Positions 1 to 7,878 of a stretch of DNA of 40,413 bases are shown in pieces (positions within the stretch are counted from its first letter, which is position 1; each line of letters opens with the position of its first letter). Source of the stretch: Bacteroidales bacterium (GTDB lineage: Bacteria > Bacteroidota > Bacteroidia > Bacteroidales > JAADJA01); assembly GCA_030596605.1 (NCBI GenBank), contig JAUVJI010000021.1, positions 1 to 40,413 of the forward strand, given 5' to 3'. The notes below the pieces were generated by a model, which worked only from the letters and a program-made list of their open reading frames with translations, made no database searches and was not told the origin of the DNA. Both the position numbers and the translations under genes were made by a program.

Positions 1-2
1 GA

Positions 3-332
3 ACAAAAAAAATCAAGCTACATGGTCATTGCCAGCAGAAATCCATAGCCTCAACCGAGCCAACAAAAAAAATGCTTTCTTTGCCGATAAATTATAGCGT
101 TGAAGAGATTGAATCAGGATGTTGCGGAATGGCAGGTTCATTTGGCTATGAAAAAGAACATTACGACCTTTCAATGAAGATCGGGGAATTGATTCTTTTC
201 CCGGCGGTTAGAAAATCAGAGGATGAAACCCTGATTGCTGCTTCAGGAACAAGTTGCCGACAGCAAATAGTTGACGGTACAGGCAAAAGGGCTTTTCATC
301 CGATAGAAATTCTTTATGACGCATTAAAATAG
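3..332 (+). CDS. C-terminal end of an FAD-binding/(Fe-S)-binding oxidoreductase (partial)
   Basis: The reading frame is open from the left window edge and stops at 330-332, so only the last ~109 codons are present. Two cysteine motifs of the CCG (cysteine-rich) domain are visible: KLHGHCQQKS near the start and SGCCGMAGSFGYE in the middle. In this family such motifs occur at the C-terminus of large fused proteins with a GlcD-like FAD-binding oxidase domain followed by a GlpC/GlcF-like iron-sulfur part; they bind a cofactor or Fe-S centre used to pass electrons from an oxidised 2-hydroxy acid. A final cysteine (TSCRQQI) and the ending HPIEILYDAL are also typical. An internal ATG at 72 is not the start, because conserved residues precede it. 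The N-terminal flavin domain lies outside the window, so the substrate cannot be judged. A stand-alone CCG-domain subunit (GlcF/LutA type) is the alternative. Confidence 0.75.
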   Translation, partial: TKKIKLHGHCQQKSIASTEPTKKMLSLPINYSVEEIESGCCGMAGSFGYEKEHYDLSMKIGELILFPAVRKSEDETLIAASGTSCRQQIVDGTGKRAFHPIEILYDALK

Positions 333-334
333 AA

Positions 335-853
335 ATGATGAAAAAATATTTGTTTGCCTTATTAGTAATTCTAATTGGTTGTAATCCGCAACCTTCTGCC
401 AATGAAAAAGAGAAGAATAAACTTTTAGGAGATTGGCAATTCCTTGATATAAGGGGAAATTACGTTGAAGCATTTTTTGATGATAGCACTTACTTTATTT
501 ATAATATGTCCATGGGTAAATCTCCGAAATTCAACTATTTCATTATAAATGACAGCTTGTATTCAAACGTTGATAAAAGGAAACCAGGAATAAACAAAAT
601 TGCCGAGATTATTTGGATCAATAACGATAAGGTGTTGATGAGAACTGAATTTTCGAGGGATACAATGCAAAGATTAAAAGATGCGGCAATAACATTGGGA
701 GTTACTGATTTGAAAAGAGATTCAGCTGTTTTTAAAGAAGCTATGGATAAAAGGTATGAGGACTATCTGTTAGCAAAAGGAATCTTAACACCTGAAGAAA
801 TAAAAGAATTTAAGGAAACTAAGATCATCCCGGAAGATGTGCTGAGAAAATGA
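335..853 (+). CDS. Small putative lipoprotein, unknown function
   Basis: I do not recognise the family. The 172-residue product begins with a short lipoprotein signal: two methionines, lysines, a hydrophobic stretch LFALLVILIG and a cysteine at the lipobox (LIGC), followed by a polar, probably flexible tether. The mature part resembles small Bacteroidota lipocalin-like or DUF4488-type lipoproteins, with GDWQFLD soon after the lipidated cysteine and alternating beta-strand-like segments, but this is only a resemblance. The C-terminal third is helical and charged. The ATG lies 2 nt after the preceding stop codon, so it is probably translated from the same message. A second ATG three bases later is an equally possible start. 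Confidence 0.6.
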   Translation: MMKKYLFALLVILIGCNPQPSANEKEKNKLLGDWQFLDIRGNYVEAFFDDSTYFIYNMSMGKSPKFNYFIINDSLYSNVDKRKPGINKIAEIIWINNDKVLMRTEFSRDTMQRLKDAAITLGVTDLKRDSAVFKEAMDKRYEDYLLAKGILTPEEIKEFKETKIIPEDVLRK

Positions 854-868
854 TCAGAATTGAACATT

Positions 869-1780
869 TCAAACATCGTAGTTTTTCCCGTCACTTGCAG
901 CCCTTGTATGTTTAAAAACTGTTTTGGCCTCCTTTAACAGCTCCTGACTACTTTCATAACGCGTGGAAAAATGCCCGATGACAAGGTTCTTAACCTCAGC
1001 TTTTTTTGCTATGGTGGCTGCATCCACTGAAGTAGAATGAAATTTTTCCCGCGCCACATCAACCATATCATGCGCAAAAGTGGCTTCATGATAAAGCAGA
1101 TCAACATTTTTAATGATGGGAATTATTTTTTCGTAATAACCGGTATCGGAACAATATGCGTATGAGCGAACAGGGTGAGGATTATCAGTTACTTTGTTGT
1201 TTTTAATTGTTTTACCATTTGAATCGATATAGTCAGCGCCGTTTTTCAAATTAAGATATTCATTGACAGGTATCTTGAGTGAATTAACCACATCTTTTTT
1301 TAACTTACGCTTCCCCTCCTTCTCTTTAAACAAAAATCCGCAGGTAGGAATCCTGTGATCCAGCGGAATTGTTTCCACTATCAGCTTTTCATCTTCATAT
1401 ATTTTATCATGCACATCAGGTTTTATTGGATGAAAGTTAAAAGGATAAATAAGCTCAGTTTGTGATGCCTCAAGCTGAACATTAAGAATGTTTTCCAGTA
1501 ATGGAGGAGCATAAACATGAAGTTCCCTTTTTCTACCTAATAAATGCATACTGGAAATTAACCCTATAAGTCCGAAAAAATGATCGCCATGCAAATGACT
1601 TATAAATATATGATGTATACGCTGCATTTTGATACGGTATTTCCTCAATTGAATTTGTGTCCCCTCAGCACAATCAATCAGGAAAAACCTCTCATTATGG
1701 TTTACAAGTTGCGCGGTTGGCTTACGTTTTAAGGTAGGAATGGCTGAATTACTACCTAATATAGTTACATTTAATACCAT
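869..1780 (-). CDS. rnz: Ribonuclease Z (tRNA 3' endonuclease)
   Basis: This 303-residue metallo-beta-lactamase-fold protein is the usual length for short-form RNase Z, which removes 3' trailers from tRNA precursors that lack an encoded CCA. The two-zinc signature SHLHGDH is at residues 61-67 (H62, H64, D66, H67). The N-terminal strand with LGSNSAIPT, the later SDTGYYE segment supplying a metal-binding aspartate, and LLYHEATFAHD with GHFSTRY near the C-terminus all fit the family. The ATG gives the expected N-terminus directly before the first beta strand. The gene converges with the upstream lipoprotein gene, with only 15 bp between the stops, and diverges from the CHAD gene. Confidence 0.93.
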   Translation of the reverse strand: MVLNVTILGSNSAIPTLKRKPTAQLVNHNERFFLIDCAEGTQIQLRKYRIKMQRIHHIFISHLHGDHFFGLIGLISSMHLLGRKRELHVYAPPLLENILNVQLEASQTELIYPFNFHPIKPDVHDKIYEDEKLIVETIPLDHRIPTCGFLFKEKEGKRKLKKDVVNSLKIPVNEYLNLKNGADYIDSNGKTIKNNKVTDNPHPVRSYAYCSDTGYYEKIIPIIKNVDLLYHEATFAHDMVDVAREKFHSTSVDAATIAKKAEVKNLVIGHFSTRYESSQELLKEAKTVFKHTRAASDGKNYDV

Positions 1781-1886
1781 TGAATTTTCTAATAAAGTGT
1801 AAAGTAAATAAAAAAAGATGAAAAAAAACCGCTTATACTGAAAACAAATTAAATGTTGAAATCTTATGAAGTACTAAAGTAATTTA

Positions 1887-1894
1887 TAATTTTG
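1887..1894 (+). promoter_or_regulatory. Predicted Bacteroidota -7 element for the CHAD gene
   Basis: The octamer TAATTTTG fits the Bacteroidota primary-sigma -7 consensus TAnnTTTG. It lies 21 bp upstream of the ATG at 1916 and would place the transcript start between the TTG at 1892 and that ATG, supporting 1916 as the start codon. No convincing -33 TTTG is visible at the usual spacing. Confidence 0.4.
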
Positions 1895-1915
1895 ACATCA
1901 CTTTACAACAACTTA

Positions 1916-2728
1916 ATGACTGAAATAATAAGGGACTATTATATTGAACATAAAACTGTTTTCGAAGAAAAGTTTTCAATGGTTTTGGAAAGCTTTGATA
2001 TGGAAGCTATTCACAAGATGCGAACCACCACAAAACGTTTCAGGGGGTTATTTCAGTTAATAGCATACCTCTCAACAAATAAGTTCAAAGCAAAAAAGCA
2101 GCTCAAAGAAATTCGTGTATTGTTTAAATATGCCGGCAAGATCAGGGAGGTTCAAATCGAGCAGTTGATAGTTTGGGACTTTGAAATAAAACTGAATGAA
2201 AATTTCTCCGAATATCTCGAATACCTTTTACGAAGAGAGCATATCGAAATTTCCAGATTTTTAAAGCACCTGCCTGATTTTGATCAACGCGAAAGTATTT
2301 TAGACCATGATAAAATTCTTGCAGCTATTGATTCCATCAAAATTTCAAAGCTTCAAAAAAAGGCAAATAAATTCATTAGTTCCAAAACCAAAACACTTAA
2401 GACATTAATAAGCAAACCAGTATCCAACAACACGATTCACAGAAGTCGAACTATTTTAAAACAACTATACTACCTTTATGATGTTCTGATTTATATCTCA
2501 GGAAGAAAAGATATTTTAAATCTTCCTGTAGAAAGGATAAGAGATTTAGAGCAAAAAATCGGGACATGGCACGACCTTGTTAATTCGTCACTCTATCTGA
2601 ATGCATTTTCCAAAACTAAATATGGAAAGAAATTTGAGAAATATGAATTGCTGAAAAAGAGTGTTAAAAAAGAAAGAGATGGGATGAGAAAAGAGATTGT
2701 TTTGGAACTAAGAAATCTTCAATTATAA
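1916..2728 (+). CDS. CHAD domain-containing protein
   Basis: The 270-residue, almost entirely helical and lysine-rich protein carries the opening signature of the CHAD (conserved histidine alpha-helical) domain, IHKMRTTTKRFRG, at about residues 32-44. A second CHAD-like repeat follows in the C-terminal half (TIHRSRTILKQLYYL). CHAD domains bind inorganic polyphosphate through their basic helical surface, and some accompany adenylate-cyclase-like (CYTH) enzymes; no CYTH domain is present here, so this is a CHAD-only protein, probably cytoplasmic. I chose the ATG at 1916 over an upstream in-frame TTG at 1892, because that TTG overlaps a good -7 promoter match. The gene stands alone and runs convergently into the ABC transporter ATPase gene with an 11-bp gap. 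Confidence 0.75.
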   Translation: MTEIIRDYYIEHKTVFEEKFSMVLESFDMEAIHKMRTTTKRFRGLFQLIAYLSTNKFKAKKQLKEIRVLFKYAGKIREVQIEQLIVWDFEIKLNENFSEYLEYLLRREHIEISRFLKHLPDFDQRESILDHDKILAAIDSIKISKLQKKANKFISSKTKTLKTLISKPVSNNTIHRSRTILKQLYYLYDVLIYISGRKDILNLPVERIRDLEQKIGTWHDLVNSSLYLNAFSKTKYGKKFEKYELLKKSVKKERDGMRKEIVLELRNLQL

Positions 2729-2739
2729 CTTTTACGGGT

Positions 2740-3435
2740 TTAAACCGCAAAATAACTCTCCAGTTCTTTCAAAGTATCTACACTTGTTTTCAAATCATGT
2801 ATGATTTTACCCTCCTCAAGAATAGCGATCCTGTCACAGACTTCTGTAATGTGTTTTAAATCATGACTTGAGATCAGCATAGTGATCCTGGTCTCTTTTT
2901 TCAATTCATTAAGTAAATTAATCAGTCTTATTTGTGTGGAGGGATCCAAACCGTTAAAAGGTTCATCCAAAACAAGAATTTCAGGTTTGGCCATGAGTGC
3001 GGCAGCTATCCCTACTTTTTGCTTATTACCCTGTGAAAGGTCACGAATATATTTTTTCTTACCCAAAATTTCATCATTAAAAAACTCCTCAAATTCTGAA
3101 TAGAATTTATCGAGGTCTCCCTTTGATAATCCATGAACCCCGCCTAAAAAATCAAAATATTCTTCGGGAGTCAGGAAGTCAATTAAGAAACGCTGGTCGA
3201 GATAAGAACCTGTGTAATATTTCCAGTCATTACTTTGTTTAACATCCACATTTTTTGATTTTACAAACCCTGAATTGGCTCTTATCAAATCAAGAATCAG
3301 CCGGAAAAAGGTTGTTTTGCCCGCCCCATTGTTGCCAACCAATCCAAAACTTTCACCTTCCTTAATGGATAGCTCTTGAATATTTAAAACAATAGTGCCT
3401 GAATAATCCTTTGTTAAATCTTTTACTTCTATCAT
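2740..3435 (-). CDS. ABC transporter ATP-binding protein
   Basis: A complete ABC ATPase of 231 residues: Walker A GNNGAGKTT at 34-42, signature motif LSQGNK at 133-138, Walker B ILVLDE at 153-158 followed by the D-loop, and the switch histidine H191. A single ATPase domain of this size, with a multi-spanning permease gene just upstream on the same strand, is the pattern of an ABC-2-type exporter. It is predicted to form a peripheral membrane dimer that powers the DUF5687 permease at 3551-5029, 115 bp away. It resembles GldA-type or gliding-like exporter ATPases but I see nothing that assigns it to gldF/gldG, which lie 12 kb away. Substrate unknown. Confidence 0.85.
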   Translation of the reverse strand: MIEVKDLTKDYSGTIVLNIQELSIKEGESFGLVGNNGAGKTTFFRLILDLIRANSGFVKSKNVDVKQSNDWKYYTGSYLDQRFLIDFLTPEEYFDFLGGVHGLSKGDLDKFYSEFEEFFNDEILGKKKYIRDLSQGNKQKVGIAAALMAKPEILVLDEPFNGLDPSTQIRLINLLNELKKETRITMLISSHDLKHITEVCDRIAILEEGKIIHDLKTSVDTLKELESYFAV

Positions 3436-3550
3436 TGGATATAAATTTTTTAATTCATTGTAATTTGTTGATTTTTCATACTAAAATAATAACCAATATC
3501 AATTAACTGATAACTCTTAACCCTTAACTCTCAACTTTTAACTTTTAACA

Positions 3551-5029
3551 TTATTCCCTGAATCCTTCAGCCATGTGATATTTTCTTCTATTAAATTGTT
3601 TTAAAATAATATTGAGCAATGATTTATGAAATAATAATCCTGTTAAACCTAACGCACCAATGAACAGCAAACCAGCCATTGGGATACCCAACCAGCGAAA
3701 TGGCAAATAAATAAATATTGGGAGCAAGAATGTCGGCAGCATTGACAACCAGTGCGAAGCTCCCAAACCCTGGTAATTAAATGTAGCGCCTTTGCTAAGA
3801 TCCATCCTTTTCTTCGAGTAGGTAGCCACATAAATCAAAACAAATGACAAAAATCCGAGGTTATATAAGTATGTCACTGTGTTAATAAGCAAAATTTCAG
3901 TGCCGAAGAACACATAAGGAATTGTTAAAACATAGCATACTGTTGCTATTGCTATTCCAAATAAATATTTGGAGCGGAGGTACTTTTCAAAATCCTTGTA
4001 ATTGGCCAAAATATTATCAAAATAATTGCTTTCATATCCGAAACAATAATTCAGATAATTCATCATCATTCCTCCTGTCATAAATATCCCCACGAAAATC
4101 ATAAAACCAAAGTTATCCTCATATCCGGGATTGGGATAAATCATAAATCCATATCCGAGGAATATGGGAGCCATATAAACAATGGATTTTGTTCGTTTAT
4201 GCCTCCATATCAATCGTAAATCCAGTGATATCAATTGGCCTGTAAAACCCAATGTTTTTAAATATTTGATATTAGCCAATGAATCGATCTTTGACTTTTT
4301 CTCTTTGTTGATCTCCTCGGGGTACAGCTTTGTTTTAAGTAAAAGATAATTCAGTGAATAAGTGAAGATTACAAGTAAAATTGGAATTATGATCAAAATA
4401 GGATTTTGCATTAATTCACTAAAGACTAAACTTGAAAATGCCGAAACCGAAATGATATTGAAATAATCGAGGATTATCAAGGATATTAAGATCACTCCAA
4501 AAATACCAACGACTTTTGGATTGTTAACCAATTGACGTTTTACATAGGTAGCAAGAAAATTATTGCTAAAAACCAGCAGGGCAAATGATAGCAACCACAA
4601 CCAGGCTGCTGCCGGAGAATATGTGGGTAAAATCACTTTAAAAGCAAAAGGAGCCACAACAAGCCATGAGAGGTAATTACCTATTACAAATATTGATTTT
4701 CCGGAAACAAAATGAACAATAGAGGATTTTTTAATTGGTAAATGCAAGTATGTTTCAATGTTAAGGGTGGGAAGGGATTGCATAAAAAATCGCAGGAAGA
4801 ACTCGAATCCCAGGTAGTATAAAATAATACCATTAAATATAACAACAGGGTCATTATCCGGAAAGAGCCTATAAAGTATCTTATCAATAAAAAGCCCAAG
4901 CATTAAAAGATACATCAACATCAGCAAAATAAAGAAACCGAGAACTATATTAATGGCCAGATTTTTCTGCCAGATAGAGGAGCGCTTCATTTCCTTCCAC
5001 TGGTGGAGAAGGAACCATTTATATATCAT
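3551..5029 (-). CDS. DUF5687 family ABC exporter permease
   Basis: A 492-residue, strongly hydrophobic protein with roughly a dozen predicted membrane spans. The N-terminus (MIYKWFLLHQWKEMKRSS) and the region ETYLHLPIKKSSIVHFV match what I recall of DUF5687, a Bacteroidota family of ABC-2-like permeases. The ATPase partner is immediately downstream, so the two are probably one operon transcribed from 5029 leftward. The 115-bp gap between them contains a low-complexity run of TTAAC-like units. A basic cytoplasmic loop near residues 240-250 is compatible with contact to the ATPase. The exported substrate cannot be inferred. Confidence 0.75.
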   Translation of the reverse strand: MIYKWFLLHQWKEMKRSSIWQKNLAINIVLGFFILLMLMYLLMLGLFIDKILYRLFPDNDPVVIFNGIILYYLGFEFFLRFFMQSLPTLNIETYLHLPIKKSSIVHFVSGKSIFVIGNYLSWLVVAPFAFKVILPTYSPAAAWLWLLSFALLVFSNNFLATYVKRQLVNNPKVVGIFGVILISLIILDYFNIISVSAFSSLVFSELMQNPILIIIPILLVIFTYSLNYLLLKTKLYPEEINKEKKSKIDSLANIKYLKTLGFTGQLISLDLRLIWRHKRTKSIVYMAPIFLGYGFMIYPNPGYEDNFGFMIFVGIFMTGGMMMNYLNYCFGYESNYFDNILANYKDFEKYLRSKYLFGIAIATVCYVLTIPYVFFGTEILLINTVTYLYNLGFLSFVLIYVATYSKKRMDLSKGATFNYQGLGASHWLSMLPTFLLPIFIYLPFRWLGIPMAGLLFIGALGLTGLLFHKSLLNIILKQFNRRKYHMAEGFRE

Positions 5030-5174
5030 AAGTTGAAGTTTTAAAAAGTTCTATATTTCACAATAAACATGCAGTAAATTCAACTCTTTACTAATCAATA
5101 ACTTATTGATGTATAATGAAAATCATGGTCGTTTTATAATCAATTTTCGTACACATTTTGTTCGCAATTGAACA

Positions 5175-5504
5175 TCAACTTTTCAGTTTTTCATTTGATA
5201 GGTGCCTGTTTGCATCCCTTGATGATTTTTTTTGCATATTCTTTTCAAATGCTTCAGTTAGGTCTACACCTGTTTGATTAGCAAGGCAAAGTAAAACCCA
5301 AAATACATCGGCAAATTCATCAGCAAGGTCTATTTCTTTTTCAGATTCCTTAAAAGACTGATCTCCATATTTTCTGGAAATAATTCTTGCAACTTCTCCT
5401 ACCTCCTCGGTAAGTATTGCCATGTTGGTCAATTCACTGAAGTACCTCACACCGGTGGTATTGATCCAAACATCAACTTTTTCCTGTGCTTCTTTTATTG
5501 TCAT
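5175..5504 (-). CDS. MazG-like nucleotide pyrophosphohydrolase
   Basis: The 109-residue helical protein has the metal-binding motifs of all-alpha NTP pyrophosphohydrolases: EEVGE at 33-37 and DEFAD at 62-66, the EExxE...ExxD arrangement that coordinates magnesium. It has the length of single-domain MazG/RS21-C6-type enzymes rather than the two-domain MazG. Such enzymes hydrolyse (d)NTPs to monophosphates plus pyrophosphate, as house-cleaning or in regulation of nucleotide pools. Family placement is firm; substrate preference is not predictable. The gene is divergent from the methyltransferase gene, with an 80-bp shared promoter region. Confidence 0.85.
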   Translation of the reverse strand: MTIKEAQEKVDVWINTTGVRYFSELTNMAILTEEVGEVARIISRKYGDQSFKESEKEIDLADEFADVFWVLLCLANQTGVDLTEAFEKNMQKKSSRDANRHLSNEKLKS

Positions 5505-5559
5505 CTCTATTCATTTTTTTCAGATACAAATATGCAAAATTAACTGGTTTAATAATGCT

Positions 5560-5567
5560 TAAATTTG
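5560..5567 (+). promoter_or_regulatory. Predicted -7 element for the methyltransferase-pfkA operon
   Basis: TAAATTTG matches TAnnTTTG and ends 17 bp before the ATG at 5585, which would give a very short leader. No clear -33 element is seen. Confidence 0.4.
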
Positions 5568-5584
5568 CAGCATAGACATTATAG

Positions 5585-6820
5585 ATGGCAGAGAATACAA
5601 AAACATTCAGGATGATCGCTAAAACCTTTACCGGTATGGAAGAGGTATTGGCAATGGAATTAACTGATTTAGGAGCTACAGAAGTAAGAACTGTAAAGAG
5701 AGGGGTACAGTTTTATGGAGATAAAAAACTTCTTTACAAAGCTAACTACACTTGCAGAAGCGCTTTACGTATACTTAAACCGATTGCTTCTTTTAAAGCA
5801 ATGAACGAAACTCAGCTATATGATGAGGTTCGCAAAATAGACTGGTCGGAATACCTGGATACGGAGAGGACTTTCTCAATAGATGGGATAACAAGTTATT
5901 CCAATATCACTCATTCAAAATACCTCGCTTTAAAGACAAAAGATGCCATTGCTGACCAGTTTAGGGAAAAGTTTGGTAAAAGGCCAAGTGTAAATAAAGA
6001 TTATCCTGATGTTGCAATTAATGTTCGAATATTTAAAAATGAGGCAACCGTGTCACTTGACAGTTCAGGAGAATCATTGCATAAAAGAGGGTACAGGGTT
6101 GCAACCGGGCCGGCTCCTATGAATGAAGTGCTTGCAGCAGGATTGATATTATTAAGCGGATGGAAAGGAGATACAAATTTTATTGATCCTATGTGTGGAT
6201 CTGGCACGATTCCAATTGAAGCAGCATTGCTTGCAAGAAATATCCCTTCAGGCTATTTCAGGGACGACTATAGCTTTAAACGCTGGAAAGATTTTGACTC
6301 AGATCTTTGGAATGAAATAAAAACTGAAGCCGAAAATGAAATAAAAGAATTTGACAAAAAGATCATCGGCTCCGATTGGTCGGGAAGGATACTGACAGTT
6401 GCAAAAGATAATGTTTCATCAGCAGGATTAAAAAGCACAATAACCCTGAAAACAAGTTTCATTGATGATCTTCAACCAATTGAAGGAGGGGGAATACTGA
6501 TCATGAATCCTCCTTACGGAGAGAGGATAAAAATTGACGATATCATAGAATTATATAAAGGTATTGGTGATGCATTAAAACAAAACTTTATTGGTTATAG
6601 TGCCTGGGTCATCAGTTCCCATCAGGAAGCTTTAAAGTTTGTTGGACTAAGGCCATCAAGGAATATCACTGTTTTTAACGGTCAGCTGGAATGTAAATTT
6701 GCAAAGTTTGAACTATATAGTGGCAGCAAGAAAAATTCAGGAGAAAATAAACAAACAGAAGAGAAGTTCAGACAAAACGAAAAGAATGATTTTGTAAAAC
6801 GAAAACGGAAAAGAATATAA
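5585..6820 (+). CDS. THUMP-domain class I SAM-dependent rRNA methyltransferase (RlmL/YpsC-like)
   Basis: The N-terminal ~155 residues form a ferredoxin-like plus THUMP RNA-binding region, beginning TFTGMEEVLAMEL. The SAM-binding loop DPMCGSGTIPIEAALLA is near residues 201-217, and the catalytic NPPYGERI motif starts at residue 308; N-P-P-Y is the signature of N-methyltransferases acting on exocyclic amines. At 411 residues it matches the stand-alone RlmL-type (23S rRNA G2445 N2) or YpsC family rather than the long RlmKL fusion. The tail is lysine/arginine-rich, which would suit RNA contact. The stop overlaps the pfkA start by one base (TAATG), so the two are almost certainly co-translated. 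Confidence 0.85.
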   Translation: MAENTKTFRMIAKTFTGMEEVLAMELTDLGATEVRTVKRGVQFYGDKKLLYKANYTCRSALRILKPIASFKAMNETQLYDEVRKIDWSEYLDTERTFSIDGITSYSNITHSKYLALKTKDAIADQFREKFGKRPSVNKDYPDVAINVRIFKNEATVSLDSSGESLHKRGYRVATGPAPMNEVLAAGLILLSGWKGDTNFIDPMCGSGTIPIEAALLARNIPSGYFRDDYSFKRWKDFDSDLWNEIKTEAENEIKEFDKKIIGSDWSGRILTVAKDNVSSAGLKSTITLKTSFIDDLQPIEGGGILIMNPPYGERIKIDDIIELYKGIGDALKQNFIGYSAWVISSHQEALKFVGLRPSRNITVFNGQLECKFAKFELYSGSKKNSGENKQTEEKFRQNEKNDFVKRKRKRI

Positions 6821-7800
6821 TGAATACTGTAGAAAAAATTGGAGTTCTGACTTCTGGAGGTGATTCTCCGGGTATGAATGCTTGTATTCGTGCTGTGGTT
6901 CGAACAGGGATTTATCATGGACTTGAAGTATTTGGAATTAGAAACGGATACGATGGTTTGATAAACAATGATATTATTAAACTGGAGAGTTCATCCGTTT
7001 CAAATATAATCCAGCGCGGGGGCACAATATTAAAAACAGCCCGCAGTGAGGAATTTATAACAAAAGAAGGCAGGCAGAAAGCTTATAATAACCTTAAAAA
7101 ATACGGACTTGATGCTATGGTCGTAATTGGGGGAAACGGAACCTTTACAGGTGCCAACATTTTTATCAATGAATTTGATTTTCCCATCATGGGTGCACCC
7201 GGAACTATCGACAATGATTTGTATGGAACTGACAATACTATTGGTTACGATACTGCTGTAAATACGGTTGTTGATGCAGTGGATAAAATCAGGGATACTG
7301 CTGATTCGCATAACAGATTGTTTTTTATTGAAGTGATGGGCAGGGATGCCGGATTTATTGCTTTAAGAAGTGGAATAGCAGGAGGTGCGGAAGATATTCT
7401 TATTCCTGAAACAGTTACCTATATTGATGAATTGGTTGAAATTCTTGAAAAAGGATTCAGGAAAAATAAAAAGTCGGGAGTAATAATAGTTGCTGAAGGA
7501 GATGATGCCGGTGGCGCTTTTGATGTTGCCCGTAAAGTAAAAGAAAAATGTTCGGGTTATGATACAAGAGTGACAATCCTGGGGCATATTCAAAGAGGAG
7601 GCTCTCCCACATCTTTTGACAGAATACTTGCCAGTACTATGGGATACGGTGCTGTTAAAGCATTGCTTGAAGGAAGACGCGGAGAAATGGTTGGTGTCAT
7701 CCATAGGGAATTGGCTTATACACCTTTTGAAAAAGCGATTAAACATCATAAAGAAATAAAAAGGGAATTATTGGAGATGGCCCGGATACTATCTTCATAA
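6820..7800 (+). CDS. pfkA: 6-phosphofructokinase
   Basis: Family A phosphofructokinase, 326 residues, the normal bacterial length. It phosphorylates fructose 6-phosphate, the committing step of glycolysis. Landmarks: nucleotide loop GGDSPGMNA at 13-21; catalytic TIDND at 129-133; substrate loop MGRDAGFIAL; GHIQRGGSPTSFDR near residues 250-263. The ATP/metal loop reads GGNGT (104-108) where most ATP-dependent enzymes have GGDGS/T. Keeping glycine at the fourth position favours ATP over pyrophosphate as donor, but the aspartate-to-asparagine change affects the residue that binds magnesium in E. coli PfkA. It overlaps the methyltransferase gene by one base. Confidence 0.93.
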   Translation: MNTVEKIGVLTSGGDSPGMNACIRAVVRTGIYHGLEVFGIRNGYDGLINNDIIKLESSSVSNIIQRGGTILKTARSEEFITKEGRQKAYNNLKKYGLDAMVVIGGNGTFTGANIFINEFDFPIMGAPGTIDNDLYGTDNTIGYDTAVNTVVDAVDKIRDTADSHNRLFFIEVMGRDAGFIALRSGIAGGAEDILIPETVTYIDELVEILEKGFRKNKKSGVIIVAEGDDAGGAFDVARKVKEKCSGYDTRVTILGHIQRGGSPTSFDRILASTMGYGAVKALLEGRRGEMVGVIHRELAYTPFEKAIKHHKEIKRELLEMARILSS

Positions 7801-7839
7801 CTGCAAAAATTTAAAATTCTTAATTTGAATTGAAGTTAA

Positions 7840-7847
7840 TATTTTTG
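7840..7847 (+). promoter_or_regulatory. Predicted -7 element upstream of the RecQ-ComF gene
   Basis: TATTTTTG fits TAnnTTTG and lies 31 bp before the ATG at 7879. It suggests the helicase gene has its own promoter and does not rely on readthrough from pfkA. A TTTG at 7824-7827 is too close to serve as a standard -33 box. Confidence 0.4.
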
Positions 7848-7878
7848 AACTTAGTGGCATTATTATTAAAGATCCGGC

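Noticed and set aside
1892-1915. Upstream TTG start for the CHAD gene
   Set aside because: It overlaps a good -7 element (TAATTTTG), so it would lie at or upstream of the transcript start; the ATG at 1916 is 21 bp further on and fits the family.
2740-3435. Calling the ABC ATPase GldA
   Set aside because: It has a dedicated permease (DUF5687) next door and lies far from gldF/gldG; motifs alone do not separate GldA from other exporter ATPases.
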